Position numbers and translations under genes: made by a program
Source of the DNA: Antiquaquibacter oligotrophicus
GTDB lineage: Bacteria; Actinomycetota; Actinomycetes; Actinomycetales; Microbacteriaceae
Reading direction: 5' to 3'
Length of the DNA stretch: 64,000 nt
NCBI RefSeq assembly: GCF_020535405.1
Contig: NZ_CP085036.1
Coordinates: forward strand, 1,550,001-1,614,000
The notes under the pieces: model-generated
Seen by the model: the letters and a program-made list of their open reading frames with translations, nothing else
Database searches by the model: none
What the model was told of the DNA's origin: nothing
Shown here: positions 50,227 to 59,052 of the stretch, in pieces
How positions within the stretch are numbered: the first letter of the stretch is position 1
Layout: the number at the start of each line of letters is the position of its first letter

Positions 50227-50232
50227 ATTCTA
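50227..50232 (-). promoter_or_regulatory. -10 hexamer of the MarR gene (leaderless)
   Basis: TAGAAT on the minus strand, 6 nt before ATG 50220. Confidence 0.55.
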
Positions 50233-50235
50233 TCG

Positions 50236-50280
50236 TAGTTGACACGTCATCTATCTAGAGTTATGGTGACGTGTCAACTA
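50236..50280. promoter_or_regulatory. Paired MarR operators
   Basis: TAGTTGACACGTCA (50236-50249) and its exact complement (50267-50280) lie 31 bp apart; each contains the palindrome TGAC-AC-GTCA or TGAC-GT-GTCA. One box is next to the MarR -10, the other upstream of the reductase start. Confidence 0.8.
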
Positions 50281-50295
50281 CACGAAGGGACGGCA

Positions 50296-50883
50296 ATGTC
50301 TGAGCTCAAGATCGGTATCATCCTCGGCAGCACGCGACCGGGGCGGCGCGGAGAGCAGGTGGCGAACTGGGTTCTCGAACAGGCCAGCAAGCGCGACGAC
50401 GTGACCTACGAGCTCATCGACATCGCGGACTTCAACCTTCCGCACCTTGACGAAGAGGTTCCGGCATCCCAGGGTCTCTATGCGAACGGGCACACCAAGG
50501 CCTGGGCGAACACGATCGCCTCGTATGACGGCTTCGTCATGGTGACCCCCGAGTACAACCACTCGACGTCGGGCGCGCTCAAAAACGCCATCGACTTCAT
50601 CTACGCCGAGTGGAACAACAAGGCCGTTGGATTCGTCAGCTACGGCGCGGCGGCCAGCGGTGCGCGCGCGGTCGAGCACCTCCGTCTGATCGCCGGTGAA
50701 CTCCAGCTCGCCGACGTTCGCCAGCAGGTTGGCATCTCGCTCCTCACCGACTTCGAGGCCTACACGACCATGAAGGCCATCCCGCACCACGAGGCGCCCC
50801 TCGCCACCATGCTCGACCAGCTCGAGGCGTGGTCCGGTGCATTGCGCGAGGTTCGTGTCGGATCGGCGGCCATCGCGGCGTAG
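50296..50883 (+). CDS. NADPH-dependent FMN reductase
   Basis: 195 aa flavodoxin-like. IGIILGSTRPGRRGEQVANWV binds the FMN phosphate and VTPEYNHSTSGALKNAIDF the isoalloxazine; both are family signatures. It supplies reduced flavin or reduces quinones. Ribosome site GAAGGGA. Divergent from the MarR gene and so probably induced with it by a redox-active compound. Confidence 0.93.
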   Translation: MSELKIGIILGSTRPGRRGEQVANWVLEQASKRDDVTYELIDIADFNLPHLDEEVPASQGLYANGHTKAWANTIASYDGFVMVTPEYNHSTSGALKNAIDFIYAEWNNKAVGFVSYGAAASGARAVEHLRLIAGELQLADVRQQVGISLLTDFEAYTTMKAIPHHEAPLATMLDQLEAWSGALREVRVGSAAIAA

Positions 50884-50903
50884 CCGGTCGCACAAAACAC
50901 GCG

Positions 50904-50950
50904 AAAGACCGCCGTAGGGCGCGCAAGAGCTGCGCCATACGGCGGTCTTT
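50904..50950 (+). terminator. Terminator after the FMN reductase gene
   Basis: AAAGACCGCCGTA (50904-50916) pairs perfectly with TACGGCGGTCTTT (50938-50950), with an inner GGCGC/GCGCC stem. Confidence 0.82.
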
Positions 50951-50967
50951 GTCGCAGGTTGCGCGAT

Positions 50968-50973
50968 TAAGCT
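50968..50973 (+). promoter_or_regulatory. -10 hexamer of putA (leaderless)
   Basis: TAAGCT 6 nt before ATG 50980. Confidence 0.55.
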
Positions 50974-50979
50974 CTCCCC

Positions 50980-53900
50980 ATGTCGACCGAGCTGACCCCG
51001 AAGTCCGAGTCGCCCGCCCTGACCGAGGAGTCCGTCGCCACGGTCCGCCGCTGGCTCGAAGAGTCGAAGCGCGCGCCGAAGGATGCCCGCGCCGAACGCC
51101 TCGCGCACCTCCTGCGCGACCCACTCGGCCTCGATTTCGCCCTCGGATTTGTGGACACGGTCGTCCGACCGGAGGATCTCGGTGTCGCCGCCCGTAACCT
51201 CCGCCGGCTGAGCCGCGCGGTACCGTCCTTCCTTCCGTGGTATTTGCGATCGGCGGTGGTGCTTGGCGGCACGTTCGCCCCGCTCCTGCCGTGGATCGTT
51301 GTGCCCATCGCGCGGCGGGCACTACGCGGAATGGTCGCCCACCTCGTCATCGACGCGACACCTCAGCGCCTCGACAAATCGCTCGCGGCCCTGCGCTCCG
51401 ATGGAGTACAGCTCAACCTCAATCTTCTCGGCGAGGCCGTGCTCGGAGACGCTGAGGCGGCGCGGCGCCTCGAGGGCACCCGCACACTCTTGGAGCGATC
51501 CGACGTCGACTACGTCTCGATCAAGGTCTCCTCGATCGCCGCGCAACTGAGTCCCTGGGCATTCGAGGAGACGGTCGATCGTGTCGTCGATCTCCTCACA
51601 CCGCTCTATGAACTCGCTGCACGCGGGGCGACCAGCGGCCGCAAACCGACCTTCATCAATCTGGACATGGAGGAGTATCGCGATCTGGCGCTCACGATCG
51701 CCGTGTTCCGTCGCATCCTCGATCAACCGCAGCTGAAGCACCTCGAAGCGGGAATCGTGCTCCAGGCCTACCTGCCCGACGCACTCGGTGCCCTCGACGA
51801 GCTCACCGAGTGGGCACAGGCTCGCCGGGCCGCGGGCGGCGCCGGAATCAAGGTGCGCATCGTCAAGGGCGCCAACCTCGCCATGGAGCGTGTCGACGCG
51901 CGGATGCACGGCTGGCCGCTCGCGACCTGGAGCTCGAAGGCCGAGAGCGACGCGAGTTTCAAACGCGTGATCGATCGCGGGCTGAATCCCGAACGCACGG
52001 ATGCCGTGCGCCTGGGAATAGCGAGCCACAACCTCTTCGATGTCGCGTGGTCGTGGCACCTGTCTCGACTGCGCGGGGTCGCTGACCGTGTCGAGTTCGA
52101 GATGCTCCTCGGAATGGCCAGCGGCCAGTCGGAGGCGGTGCGCCGCGATGTCGGAGGACTGCGCCTCTACACACCGCTCGTGCATCCCGCCGAATTCGAC
52201 TCCGCCATCAGCTACCTCGTGCGGCGTCTCGAGGAGAACTCCTCCCCCGAGAACATCATGTCCGGCCTCTTCGAGCTCGCGACCGACAGCACGGTCTTCG
52301 AGCGAGAGGAACGCCGGTTCCGGGAGTCGCTCGCGCTCATGCCGACGCTCGACCTGTCACCGCGTCGAACGCAGGACCGGGCATCCGTGCTCGAGATCGC
52401 CGCCGACGTCGGATTCGACAACGAAGCCGACACCGATCCGTCCCTCGCGGCGAACCGCGACTGGGGTCGCCGCGTGCTCGAGCGCAGTGCGGACTCACGG
52501 TTGGGCGCCGGCTCCATCGCCTCCGCGCTCGTGACGGATGCCGAGACCCTCGACCAGCGCATCGCTCTGGCAGCTCACCGGGGCGCGGAGTGGGGCTCCA
52601 CCCCGGGCGCCGAGCGCGCCCGCCTGCTGCACGACGCGGGCGACGTGCTCGCGGCGTTCCGCGGCCGGCTCGTCGAGGTGATGGCCAGCGAGGCGGGCAA
52701 AACGATCGCCGAGGCCGACGTCGAGGTGAGCGAGGCCGTCGATTTCGCCCACTACTACGCGGAACGCGCCGCCGAACTGGACGCGATCGATGAGGCGGTT
52801 TTTGTGCCATCCCGCGTGACGGTCGTGACCCCGCCGTGGAACTTCCCGGTCGCTATCCCCGCGGGTTCTGTGCTCGCGGCGCTCGCCGCCGGTTCCGCCG
52901 TCATCATCAAGCCGGCCCCCCAGGCCAAACGCAGCGGCGCGGTCATGGTCGAGGCGCTGTGGGAGGCGGGTGTGCCACGCGACCTCGTCACCCTCGTGGA
53001 CATCGAGGAGGGTGACCTCGGTCGTCGGCTCGTCACCCACCCCGACGTGGATCGTGTCATTCTCACCGGTGGCTGGGAAACGGCGGAGTTGTTCCGCTCC
53101 TGGCGACCCGACCTCGACCTTCACGCGGAGACGAGCGGCAAAAACGCGATCATCGTCACCCCGAGTGCCGACCTCGATCTCGCCGCAGCCGACGTCGTGC
53201 GCAGTGCATTCGGTCACGCCGGCCAGAAGTGTTCGGCGGCGTCGCTCGTGATCCTCGTGGGGTCCGTCGGTCGGAGCGAGCGCTTCCGCCGCCAACTCGT
53301 CGACAGCGTGCGCACTCTCCGGGTCGGCTACCCGCAGGACGCGACATCGATCATGGGGCCGCTCATCGAGCCACCGCGCGGCAAACTCCTGCGCGGTCTC
53401 ACCGAACTGGGCGACGGCGAGGAGTGGCTCGTCGAACCTCAGCGACTCGACGAGACGGGGCGGCTCTGGTCGCCGGGAGTGCGCACGGGAGTGCGACCCG
53501 GCAGCGAGTTCCACCGCACGGAGTACTTCGGTCCCATCCTCGGCGTCATGACCGCCCGCGACCTCGACGAGGCGATCGCGCTGCAGAACGGAACAGAGTA
53601 CGGGCTCACTGCGGGCATCCATTCCCTCGACCCCGCCGAGGTTGCCCAGTGGATCGACGGTGTCGAGGCCGGCAATCTCTACGTCAATCGCGGAATCACG
53701 GGAGCGATCGTGCAGCGCCAGCCGTTTGGTGGGTGGAAAAGATCCACCGTCGGTACCGGCACCAAAGCGGGAGGCCCGAACTACGTGCTCACGCTCGGTG
53801 AGTGGTCTCCGGTTGAACGGGAGCCCGTCAACAACATCAAGCTCGACGGTGTGTCTGCGCCCGTCGCGACCGTGATCTCGCTCGGTCAGGCGGGCCTCGA

Positions 53901-54450
53901 CTTTCCCGAGTTCGATCGTGTCCGCCGAGCAGCCCGCAGCGACGAGCGCGCGTGGCAGGCGGAATTCGGTGTCTCGAAGGATGCCGCTTCCCTCGACGTT
54001 GAACGGAACCTCCTGCGCTACCGGCCGGTGCCGATCACCCTCCGCCTCTCGGAGGGTGCCCCGCTCGGCCACCTCGTGCGGCTCATCGCGGCGGGCACCC
54101 GGGCGGGATCACCCATGACGATCAGCAGCGCCCTGCCGTTGCCATCCGCGCTCGTTCAGGCGTTCTCGGCGTTTGTGCCTCCCGCGATCGTCGACGATGT
54201 CGTGATCGAATCGGATGCCGCGTGGCTCGCGCACGCGTCACAGCTCTCCGGTCGCGTTCGGCTCGTCGGCGGAGATCCGGCCGCGCTCGCGGCGGCGGTT
54301 GGCGGCTCGCCGGACGTGGCGATCTACTCGGGCCCGGTCACGACCGCCGGTCGCATCGAGCTGTTGCCGTTCCTCCGCGAACAGTCGGTCACGATCACCG
54401 GTCACCGGTTCGGCAACCCCGACCGGGGCATGCTCTCGCTCGAGGTGTGA
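50980..54450 (+). CDS. putA: Bifunctional proline dehydrogenase / P5C dehydrogenase (PutA)
   Basis: 1156 aa. Residues ~110-450 form the FAD proline dehydrogenase barrel (KVRIVKGANLAME; LGIASHNLFDVAW); ~490-985 the NAD aldehyde dehydrogenase that oxidises P5C to glutamate, with catalytic C751 (GHAGQKCSAASL) and E717 (HAETSGKNAI). A ~170-residue C-terminal domain follows. There is no N-terminal DNA-binding domain, so it is not a self-repressing PutA. P5C made by the ornithine aminotransferase at 56237 can feed directly into the second domain. Confidence 0.95.
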   Translation: MSTELTPKSESPALTEESVATVRRWLEESKRAPKDARAERLAHLLRDPLGLDFALGFVDTVVRPEDLGVAARNLRRLSRAVPSFLPWYLRSAVVLGGTFAPLLPWIVVPIARRALRGMVAHLVIDATPQRLDKSLAALRSDGVQLNLNLLGEAVLGDAEAARRLEGTRTLLERSDVDYVSIKVSSIAAQLSPWAFEETVDRVVDLLTPLYELAARGATSGRKPTFINLDMEEYRDLALTIAVFRRILDQPQLKHLEAGIVLQAYLPDALGALDELTEWAQARRAAGGAGIKVRIVKGANLAMERVDARMHGWPLATWSSKAESDASFKRVIDRGLNPERTDAVRLGIASHNLFDVAWSWHLSRLRGVADRVEFEMLLGMASGQSEAVRRDVGGLRLYTPLVHPAEFDSAISYLVRRLEENSSPENIMSGLFELATDSTVFEREERRFRESLALMPTLDLSPRRTQDRASVLEIAADVGFDNEADTDPSLAANRDWGRRVLERSADSRLGAGSIASALVTDAETLDQRIALAAHRGAEWGSTPGAERARLLHDAGDVLAAFRGRLVEVMASEAGKTIAEADVEVSEAVDFAHYYAERAAELDAIDEAVFVPSRVTVVTPPWNFPVAIPAGSVLAALAAGSAVIIKPAPQAKRSGAVMVEALWEAGVPRDLVTLVDIEEGDLGRRLVTHPDVDRVILTGGWETAELFRSWRPDLDLHAETSGKNAIIVTPSADLDLAAADVVRSAFGHAGQKCSAASLVILVGSVGRSERFRRQLVDSVRTLRVGYPQDATSIMGPLIEPPRGKLLRGLTELGDGEEWLVEPQRLDETGRLWSPGVRTGVRPGSEFHRTEYFGPILGVMTARDLDEAIALQNGTEYGLTAGIHSLDPAEVAQWIDGVEAGNLYVNRGITGAIVQRQPFGGWKRSTVGTGTKAGGPNYVLTLGEWSPVEREPVNNIKLDGVSAPVATVISLGQAGLDFPEFDRVRRAARSDERAWQAEFGVSKDAASLDVERNLLRYRPVPITLRLSEGAPLGHLVRLIAAGTRAGSPMTISSALPLPSALVQAFSAFVPPAIVDDVVIESDAAWLAHASQLSGRVRLVGGDPAALAAAVGGSPDVAIYSGPVTTAGRIELLPFLREQSVTITGHRFGNPDRGMLSLEV

Positions 54451-54452
54451 CC

Positions 54453-54845
54453 CTAGCCGAGGGCTGACCGCACGTACTCGAGGGCACGGTCGGCGGGGAC
54501 TCCCAGGGTTGCGGCACGCGCGGCATACTCGGTCGCGGCGACCTGGAGGAGGGCATCCGCGTCACCTGATTTGGCTTTCACCACGGTGCCGTTGCGACCG
54601 CGCGTTTCGAGGAAGCCATCTGCCTCGAGTTCGCGGTAGGCGCGGGCAACGGTATTGGGGGCGACCCCGAGGCCACTCGCGAGCTGGCGTACGGCGGGCA
54701 GTTTGGTTCCGGCGATGAGTTCGCCGGACGAGACCCGTTCGACGATCTGTGCCTTGAGCTGCTCGAAGGGCGCGTGCTCACCTTTCGGGTCGATGGTGAA
54801 CTCGATGGGGCTGGAGGTGGGCGGTCTGCGCCAGGATTCGGTCAT
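54453..54845 (-). CDS. Small GntR family regulator (YtrA type)
   Basis: 130 aa. GntR winged helix (about 25-90: FEQLKAQIVERVSSGELIAGTKLPAVRQLASGLGVAPNTVARAY) followed by a short two-helix tail, the YtrA subfamily layout. It overlaps the Lrp gene stop by one base (TGATG). Its stop lies 2 nt from the putA stop. Target unknown; YtrA-type regulators often control ABC exporters. Confidence 0.9.
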   Translation of the reverse strand: MTESWRRPPTSSPIEFTIDPKGEHAPFEQLKAQIVERVSSGELIAGTKLPAVRQLASGLGVAPNTVARAYRELEADGFLETRGRNGTVVKAKSGDADALLQVAATEYAARAATLGVPADRALEYVRSALG

Positions 54846-55282
54846 CAGTCCTGCTGTCGGTGGATGAGGCGCGAGAGCACGATCGCGCTGCGGGTGTGAT
54901 CGACGTTGGGCGCGTTACGTACGCGCTCGAGCGCGAGTTCGAGTGAGGCGATGTCGCGAGAGCGCATGTGCACGATGGCGTCGGCGGATCCGGTGACGGT
55001 CCCTGCGTCCACGACCTCGGGGACGGCCACGAGTATGCGCTTGAGCTCGTCGGGCGCCACGGTGCCCCGGCAGAACAACTCCACGTAGGCTTCGGTCGCC
55101 ATCCCGTCGACGGCCGGGTCCACCTGGATCGTGAAGGCGCGGATGACGCCGTCGGCGACGAGGCGGTCGACCCTGCGTTTGACGGCGGATGCCGACAACC
55201 CCACGACACTGCCGATGTCGGCGTACCCCGCACGCGCGTTCTGGCGGAGCAGGTCGATGATGCCGTGATCGAGGTTGTCCAT
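54845..55282 (-). CDS. Lrp/AsnC family regulator
   Basis: 145 aa. N-terminal helix-turn-helix (about 3-50, DHGIIDLLRQNARAGYADIGSVVGLSASAVKRRVDRL) and C-terminal RAM ligand domain (about 62-140). It is divergent from the arginine-handling gene at 55386, so it most likely senses an amino acid such as arginine or ornithine and controls that operon. TAGGAT lies 6 nt before ATG 55282. Confidence 0.93.
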   Translation of the reverse strand: MDNLDHGIIDLLRQNARAGYADIGSVVGLSASAVKRRVDRLVADGVIRAFTIQVDPAVDGMATEAYVELFCRGTVAPDELKRILVAVPEVVDAGTVTGSADAIVHMRSRDIASLELALERVRNAPNVDHTRSAIVLSRLIHRQQD

Positions 55283-55288
55283 GCGGGC

Positions 55289-55294
55289 ATCCTA
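55289..55294 (-). promoter_or_regulatory. -10 hexamer of the Lrp gene (leaderless)
   Basis: TAGGAT on the minus strand, 6 nt before ATG 55282. Confidence 0.55.
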
Positions 55295-55385
55295 CGCTCA
55301 AATCATGCGTTGCGCACCGTCTACGCGCAGGTTTTATGCGCCACAAGCTCTGACATTGCGGATAGGTGCGTGAAACACTGGGGCC

Positions 55386-56240
55386 ATGACGATGACCGAC
55401 ACCGCCACGAGCGTGACAGAGCGCACCCCCACCCGCAAGGCCGTGCTGATGTGCCGCCCCGAGTATTTCACGGTCAGCTACCGCATCAACCCCTGGATGC
55501 ACCCCGAGGACCCCACGAGCACCGCGACCGCCGTCGCGCAGTGGGAGACCCTCTACCGCACGTACCTCGACCTCGGCTTCGACGTGCGCCTCATCGACCC
55601 CATCCCCGGCCTCCCCGACATGGTCTACGCCGCCAACGGCGGATTTGTTCTCGACGGCATCGCGTACGGCGCGAGCTTCACCTACCCGGAGCGTCAGCCC
55701 GAGGGGCCCGCCTACATGAGCTGGTTCCAGGCGAACGGCTTCGACGTGCGCGAGCCGCTCGAGGTCAACGAGGGCGAGGGCGACTTCCTTCTCGTCGGCG
55801 ACGTCATTCTCGCCGGCACCGGCTTCCGCAGTGCGAGCCACAGCCACGATGAACTCGCGCGCATCATGGGGCGCGAGGTCATCTCCCTGAACCTCATCAA
55901 CCCGAGCTTCTACCACCTCGACACCGCCATCGCGGTACTCGACGACGGTCGTGGCAGCGCTCCGGCGAACATCGCGTACCTGCCGAGCGCCTTCGACGAG
56001 GCGTCGTTGCAGATCCTCCGCGAGCGGTACCCGGACGCCATTATCGTCACCGAGGAGGACGCCGCGGTCCTGGGGCTCAACTCCTTCAGCGACGGCTACA
56101 ACGTCGTCATCGCCTCCCGCGCGAAAGACTTCGAACGTCAACTGCGCGAACGCGGCTACAACCCGATCGGTGTCGACCTCTCCGAGCTCCTCCTCGGCGG
56201 CGGCGGCGTCAAGTGCTGCACCCTGGAGCTCCGCTCATGA
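55386..56240 (+). CDS. Guanidine-modifying amidinohydrolase (ArgZ-like arginine dihydrolase or dimethylargininase)
   Basis: 284 aa, pentein fold. Catalytic Cys (C277/C278 in GGGGVKCCTLEL), His H177 (FYHLDT) and acidic E131/D133 (GEGDFLL) are visible. The N-terminal CRPEYFTVSYRINPWM with N35 and the PDMVYAANGG with N84 resemble the ArgZ/AgrE group, in which two Asn residues allow full hydrolysis of arginine to ornithine, CO2 and ammonia. Dimethylargininase is the common automatic name. The next gene (ATGA overlap) consumes ornithine, which supports arginine dihydrolase. An in-frame ATG at 55392 is a possible alternative start. Confidence 0.85.
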   Translation: MTMTDTATSVTERTPTRKAVLMCRPEYFTVSYRINPWMHPEDPTSTATAVAQWETLYRTYLDLGFDVRLIDPIPGLPDMVYAANGGFVLDGIAYGASFTYPERQPEGPAYMSWFQANGFDVREPLEVNEGEGDFLLVGDVILAGTGFRSASHSHDELARIMGREVISLNLINPSFYHLDTAIAVLDDGRGSAPANIAYLPSAFDEASLQILRERYPDAIIVTEEDAAVLGLNSFSDGYNVVIASRAKDFERQLRERGYNPIGVDLSELLLGGGGVKCCTLELRS

Positions 56241-57433
56241 TCACCGAGGTCAAGTCCCATGTAGCGCACAACTACCACCCGCTTCCGGTCGAGATCGCGT
56301 CGGGTGACGGCGCGTGGGTGACGGATGTCTCGGGTCGTCGTTACCTCGATTGCCTCGCGGCCTACTCCGCGGTGAACTTTGGGCACGGGCATCCGGCGCT
56401 CATCGCCGCAGCCAAGGACCAGCTCGACCGCATCACCCTCACGAGCCGCGCCTTCGGCAGCGATCGGCTCGAGCCGTTTGCGCGGGCCCTTGCCGAGCTC
56501 GCGGGCAAAGACATGGTGCTTCCGATGAACACGGGCGCTGAGGCGGTCGAGTCGGCCATCAAGATCGCCCGAGCGTGGGGCTACCGCGTGAAGGGTGTCG
56601 AGGCGGACCGCGCGACGATCATCGTGATGGATGGCAACTTCCATGGACGCACCACGACGATCGTGAGCTTCTCCACCGATGAGCAGGCGCGTGCCGACTT
56701 CGGTCCGTTCACCCCGGGTTTTGTGGTCGTCCCCTACGGAGACGCCGAAGCACTCGAGGCGGCGATCGACGAGAACACCGTCGCCGTGCTGCTCGAACCG
56801 ATCCAGGGCGAGGCCGGCATCATCGTGCCGCCCAAGGGCTACCTGCGTGCCGTGCGCGAGATCACAACACGCGAGAACGTGCTCATGATCGCCGACGAGA
56901 TCCAGTCAGGTCTCGGACGCACCGGCCGGACTTTCGCGAGTGACCTGTCGTGTGTCGAGCCCGACCTGTACCTCCTCGGCAAGGCACTCGGCGGCGGCAT
57001 CGTGCCCGTGAGCGCCGTTGTCGGCGATACGGCGGTGCTGGGTGTTCTGCAGCCGGGCGAACACGGCTCCACCTTCGGCGGCAACCCGCTCGCCGCCGCT
57101 GTGGGCCTAGCGGTTGTTGAACTGCTCGCGACGGGAGACATGCAGCACCGCGCCACCGTTCTCGGGGAGAGACTGCACGCGGGACTTCGCGGTCTCATCG
57201 GCCACGGGGTGACCGCCGTCCGCGGTGTCGGACTGTGGGCGGGTGTTGACATCGACCCCGAGCTCGCGACCGGCCGCGAGGTGTGCGAACTGCTCATGGA
57301 TCGGGGTGTGCTCGTCAAGGACACCCACGGTTCGACCATCCGTTTCGCTCCACCCATCGTTGTCACCGAGGACGAGATCGATTGGGCCGTCGCCCAGCTC
57401 GCCGCCGAACTGGAGGAACTCGCCTCCCGCTGA
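56237..57433 (+). CDS. rocD: Ornithine aminotransferase
   Basis: 398 aa, PLP class III. It converts ornithine and 2-oxoglutarate to glutamate-5-semialdehyde/P5C and glutamate. VLPMNTGAEAVESAIKIARAWGY, LLEPIQGEAGIIVPPKGYL and PLP-lysine K249 (LLGKALGGG) are RocD hallmarks. ATG 56237 overlaps the upstream stop. With PutA close by, the product can go on to glutamate. Confidence 0.95.
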   Translation: MITEVKSHVAHNYHPLPVEIASGDGAWVTDVSGRRYLDCLAAYSAVNFGHGHPALIAAAKDQLDRITLTSRAFGSDRLEPFARALAELAGKDMVLPMNTGAEAVESAIKIARAWGYRVKGVEADRATIIVMDGNFHGRTTTIVSFSTDEQARADFGPFTPGFVVVPYGDAEALEAAIDENTVAVLLEPIQGEAGIIVPPKGYLRAVREITTRENVLMIADEIQSGLGRTGRTFASDLSCVEPDLYLLGKALGGGIVPVSAVVGDTAVLGVLQPGEHGSTFGGNPLAAAVGLAVVELLATGDMQHRATVLGERLHAGLRGLIGHGVTAVRGVGLWAGVDIDPELATGREVCELLMDRGVLVKDTHGSTIRFAPPIVVTEDEIDWAVAQLAAELEELASR

Positions 57434-57469
57434 CCGCGTGCATCCATCGCCGCATGCACACCCCCAGAC

Positions 57470-57508
57470 CGACACGCCGTACCTGACACCTCTCGGTGCG
57501 GCGTGTCG
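57470..57508. terminator. Bidirectional terminator after rocD
   Basis: CGACACGCCG (57470-57479) pairs with CGGCGTGTCG (57499-57508) around a 19-nt loop, between convergent rocD and GNAT genes. Confidence 0.7.
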
Positions 57509-57543
57509 CATGTCCCGTGTGCAGCCGCCGACGGAGCGCCGCG

Positions 57544-58113
57544 CTACCGCAGGTCGAGCCGCATGAGTACGCGCGGGAACCCGTTCAACACCGACTTCGT
57601 CTCCGCCGCTTGGGTGAACCCCGCCTTCTCGAAGAGTGACTTCGTGCCGACGTAAGCCATCGTGAGGTCGATCTTCGCGCCCTGGTTGTCGAGCGGGTAG
57701 CCCTCGACCGCGGGCGCTCCTTCAGCGCGTGCGAAGTCGACGGCTCCCGCGAGGAGGGCGTGCGAGATGCCCGCACCGCGGTGGCCGGGACGCACGCGGA
57801 TGCACCAGACCGACCACACGTCCGCGTCGTCGACGTGGGGGATCTTGCGGTTGGTGGCAAAGGACGTGTCGGACCGCGGATGCACGGCAGCCCACCCCAC
57901 CACGACGTCGCCGTCGTACGCCAGCACGCCGGGAGGGCCCTGCTTCATGAGCTCCGCCACTTTCTCGCCGCGAGCGGGGCCGCTCAGTGCGAGGTTCTCC
58001 TTCGACGGGATGCGGTAACTCAGGCACCAGCACACGTTCGAGGTGGGCTTCTTCGGCCCGACCATGGTCGCGACATCCGCGAACTCGGTCGCCGGTCGCA
58101 CCTCGATCGCCAT
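57544..58113 (-). CDS. GNAT family acetyltransferase
   Basis: 189 aa. Acetyl-CoA motif region VWCIRVRPGHRGAGISHALLAGAVDFAR (about 100-130) and C-terminal LFEKAGFTQ are GNAT signatures. The N-terminal CWCLSYRIP segment is seen in a group of small-molecule-acetylating GNATs. Starts 4 nt after the TerC stop, so it shares that promoter. Acceptor unknown. Confidence 0.88.
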   Translation of the reverse strand: MAIEVRPATEFADVATMVGPKKPTSNVCWCLSYRIPSKENLALSGPARGEKVAELMKQGPPGVLAYDGDVVVGWAAVHPRSDTSFATNRKIPHVDDADVWSVWCIRVRPGHRGAGISHALLAGAVDFARAEGAPAVEGYPLDNQGAKIDLTMAYVGTKSLFEKAGFTQAAETKSVLNGFPRVLMRLDLR

Positions 58114-58117
58114 CTCG

Positions 58118-59023
58118 CTACCCGAGCCCTGTCGGCTCTTGGTGATCGTCGTCCGCAGTGACGGCTCCGGAAACCGGTTTGCGGGACAGGGTCACGGCCC
58201 CCGCCTCGGGGTTGTGCGAGGTCGCGGCCGCGACGGCGGGGCGGTCATCGGCCTTTGTGTAGGCGTGCCGCAGGTGCACGGGCTCGATCGGGGCGCCCTG
58301 CTTTTTCTCGATGCGGCGCTTGTAGGCCAGGTTGAGGGCTTCGACGACGATCGCGAACGCCATCGGCACGTAAATGAGTGCCTTGTCGATCTTCACACCG
58401 AAGCCGTCGGCGATGAGGAAGACGCCGATGAGCACGAGGAAGGCGAGTGCGAGCATCTTCACACTCGGGTGCTTGTTGACGAAGGCGAAGATGAACTTCG
58501 CCGAGAACAGCATCACCCCGAACGACAGCACCACGGCGACGATGATGACGAGCAGGCTGTCGATCATGCCAACCGCGGTGATGACCGAGTCGAACGAGAA
58601 CACGATGTCGATGAGGATGATCTGGATGATGACGCCCACAAACGTCACCGACTTCGGTTTGCCCTCACCGTGGTGGGATGCCGCGCCCTCGAGCTTTTCG
58701 TGGATCTCGTGCACCGCCTTGTAGATGAGGAACCCACCTCCCGCGATGAGCACGAGGTCACGCCCGGAGAAGCCGAGATCGCCGATCGTGAAGAGGTCGT
58801 CTTTGAGGCTGATGAGCCACGACGCTGCGAACAGCAGGCCGATACGCATGAACATCGCGAGGGTGAGGCCGAGGTTGCGGGCCTTCGCCTGCTGCTCGAC
58901 GGGCAGTTTGCTCGCGAGGATCGAGATGAAGATGACGTTGTCGACCCCCAGCACGATCTCGAGCACGAGAAGTGTGAGGAAGGCGACAATGAGATCCGGG
59001 GTCAGGTCGACGGCGAAGTCCAT
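58118..59023 (-). CDS. TerC family integral membrane protein
   Basis: 301 aa, about eight helices. LEIVLGVDNVIFISILASKLP and ILIDIVFSFDSVITAVGM carry the paired acidic motifs of the TerC/Alx family linked to manganese or tellurite handling. The C-terminal ~60 residues are hydrophilic. ATG 59023 is chosen over GTG 59029 because TAGCCT (59030-59035) lies 6 nt before it. No yybP-ykoY manganese riboswitch fits in the 29-bp gap upstream. Confidence 0.92.
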   Translation of the reverse strand: MDFAVDLTPDLIVAFLTLLVLEIVLGVDNVIFISILASKLPVEQQAKARNLGLTLAMFMRIGLLFAASWLISLKDDLFTIGDLGFSGRDLVLIAGGGFLIYKAVHEIHEKLEGAASHHGEGKPKSVTFVGVIIQIILIDIVFSFDSVITAVGMIDSLLVIIVAVVLSFGVMLFSAKFIFAFVNKHPSVKMLALAFLVLIGVFLIADGFGVKIDKALIYVPMAFAIVVEALNLAYKRRIEKKQGAPIEPVHLRHAYTKADDRPAVAAATSHNPEAGAVTLSRKPVSGAVTADDDHQEPTGLG

Positions 59024-59029
59024 GGCCAC

Positions 59030-59046
59030 AGGCTACAAGTTAGGGT
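59030..59046. promoter_or_regulatory. Back-to-back leaderless -10 hexamers of terC and the MocA-like gene
   Basis: Minus strand TAGCCT (59030-59035) is 6 nt from ATG 59023. Plus strand TAGGGT (59041-59046) is 6 nt from ATG 59053. The two divergent promoters share a 29-bp gap, so their -35 regions lie inside each other's genes. Confidence 0.6.
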
Positions 59047-59052
59047 CGGTGC

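Noticed and set aside
52495..54072. 525-codon open frame antisense to putA
   Set aside because: Shadow frame; putA catalytic motifs are intact on the other strand.
58118..59052. Manganese (yybP-ykoY) riboswitch upstream of terC
   Set aside because: Only 29 bp separate terC from the divergent gene and a leaderless -10 is present, so there is no room for the RNA.
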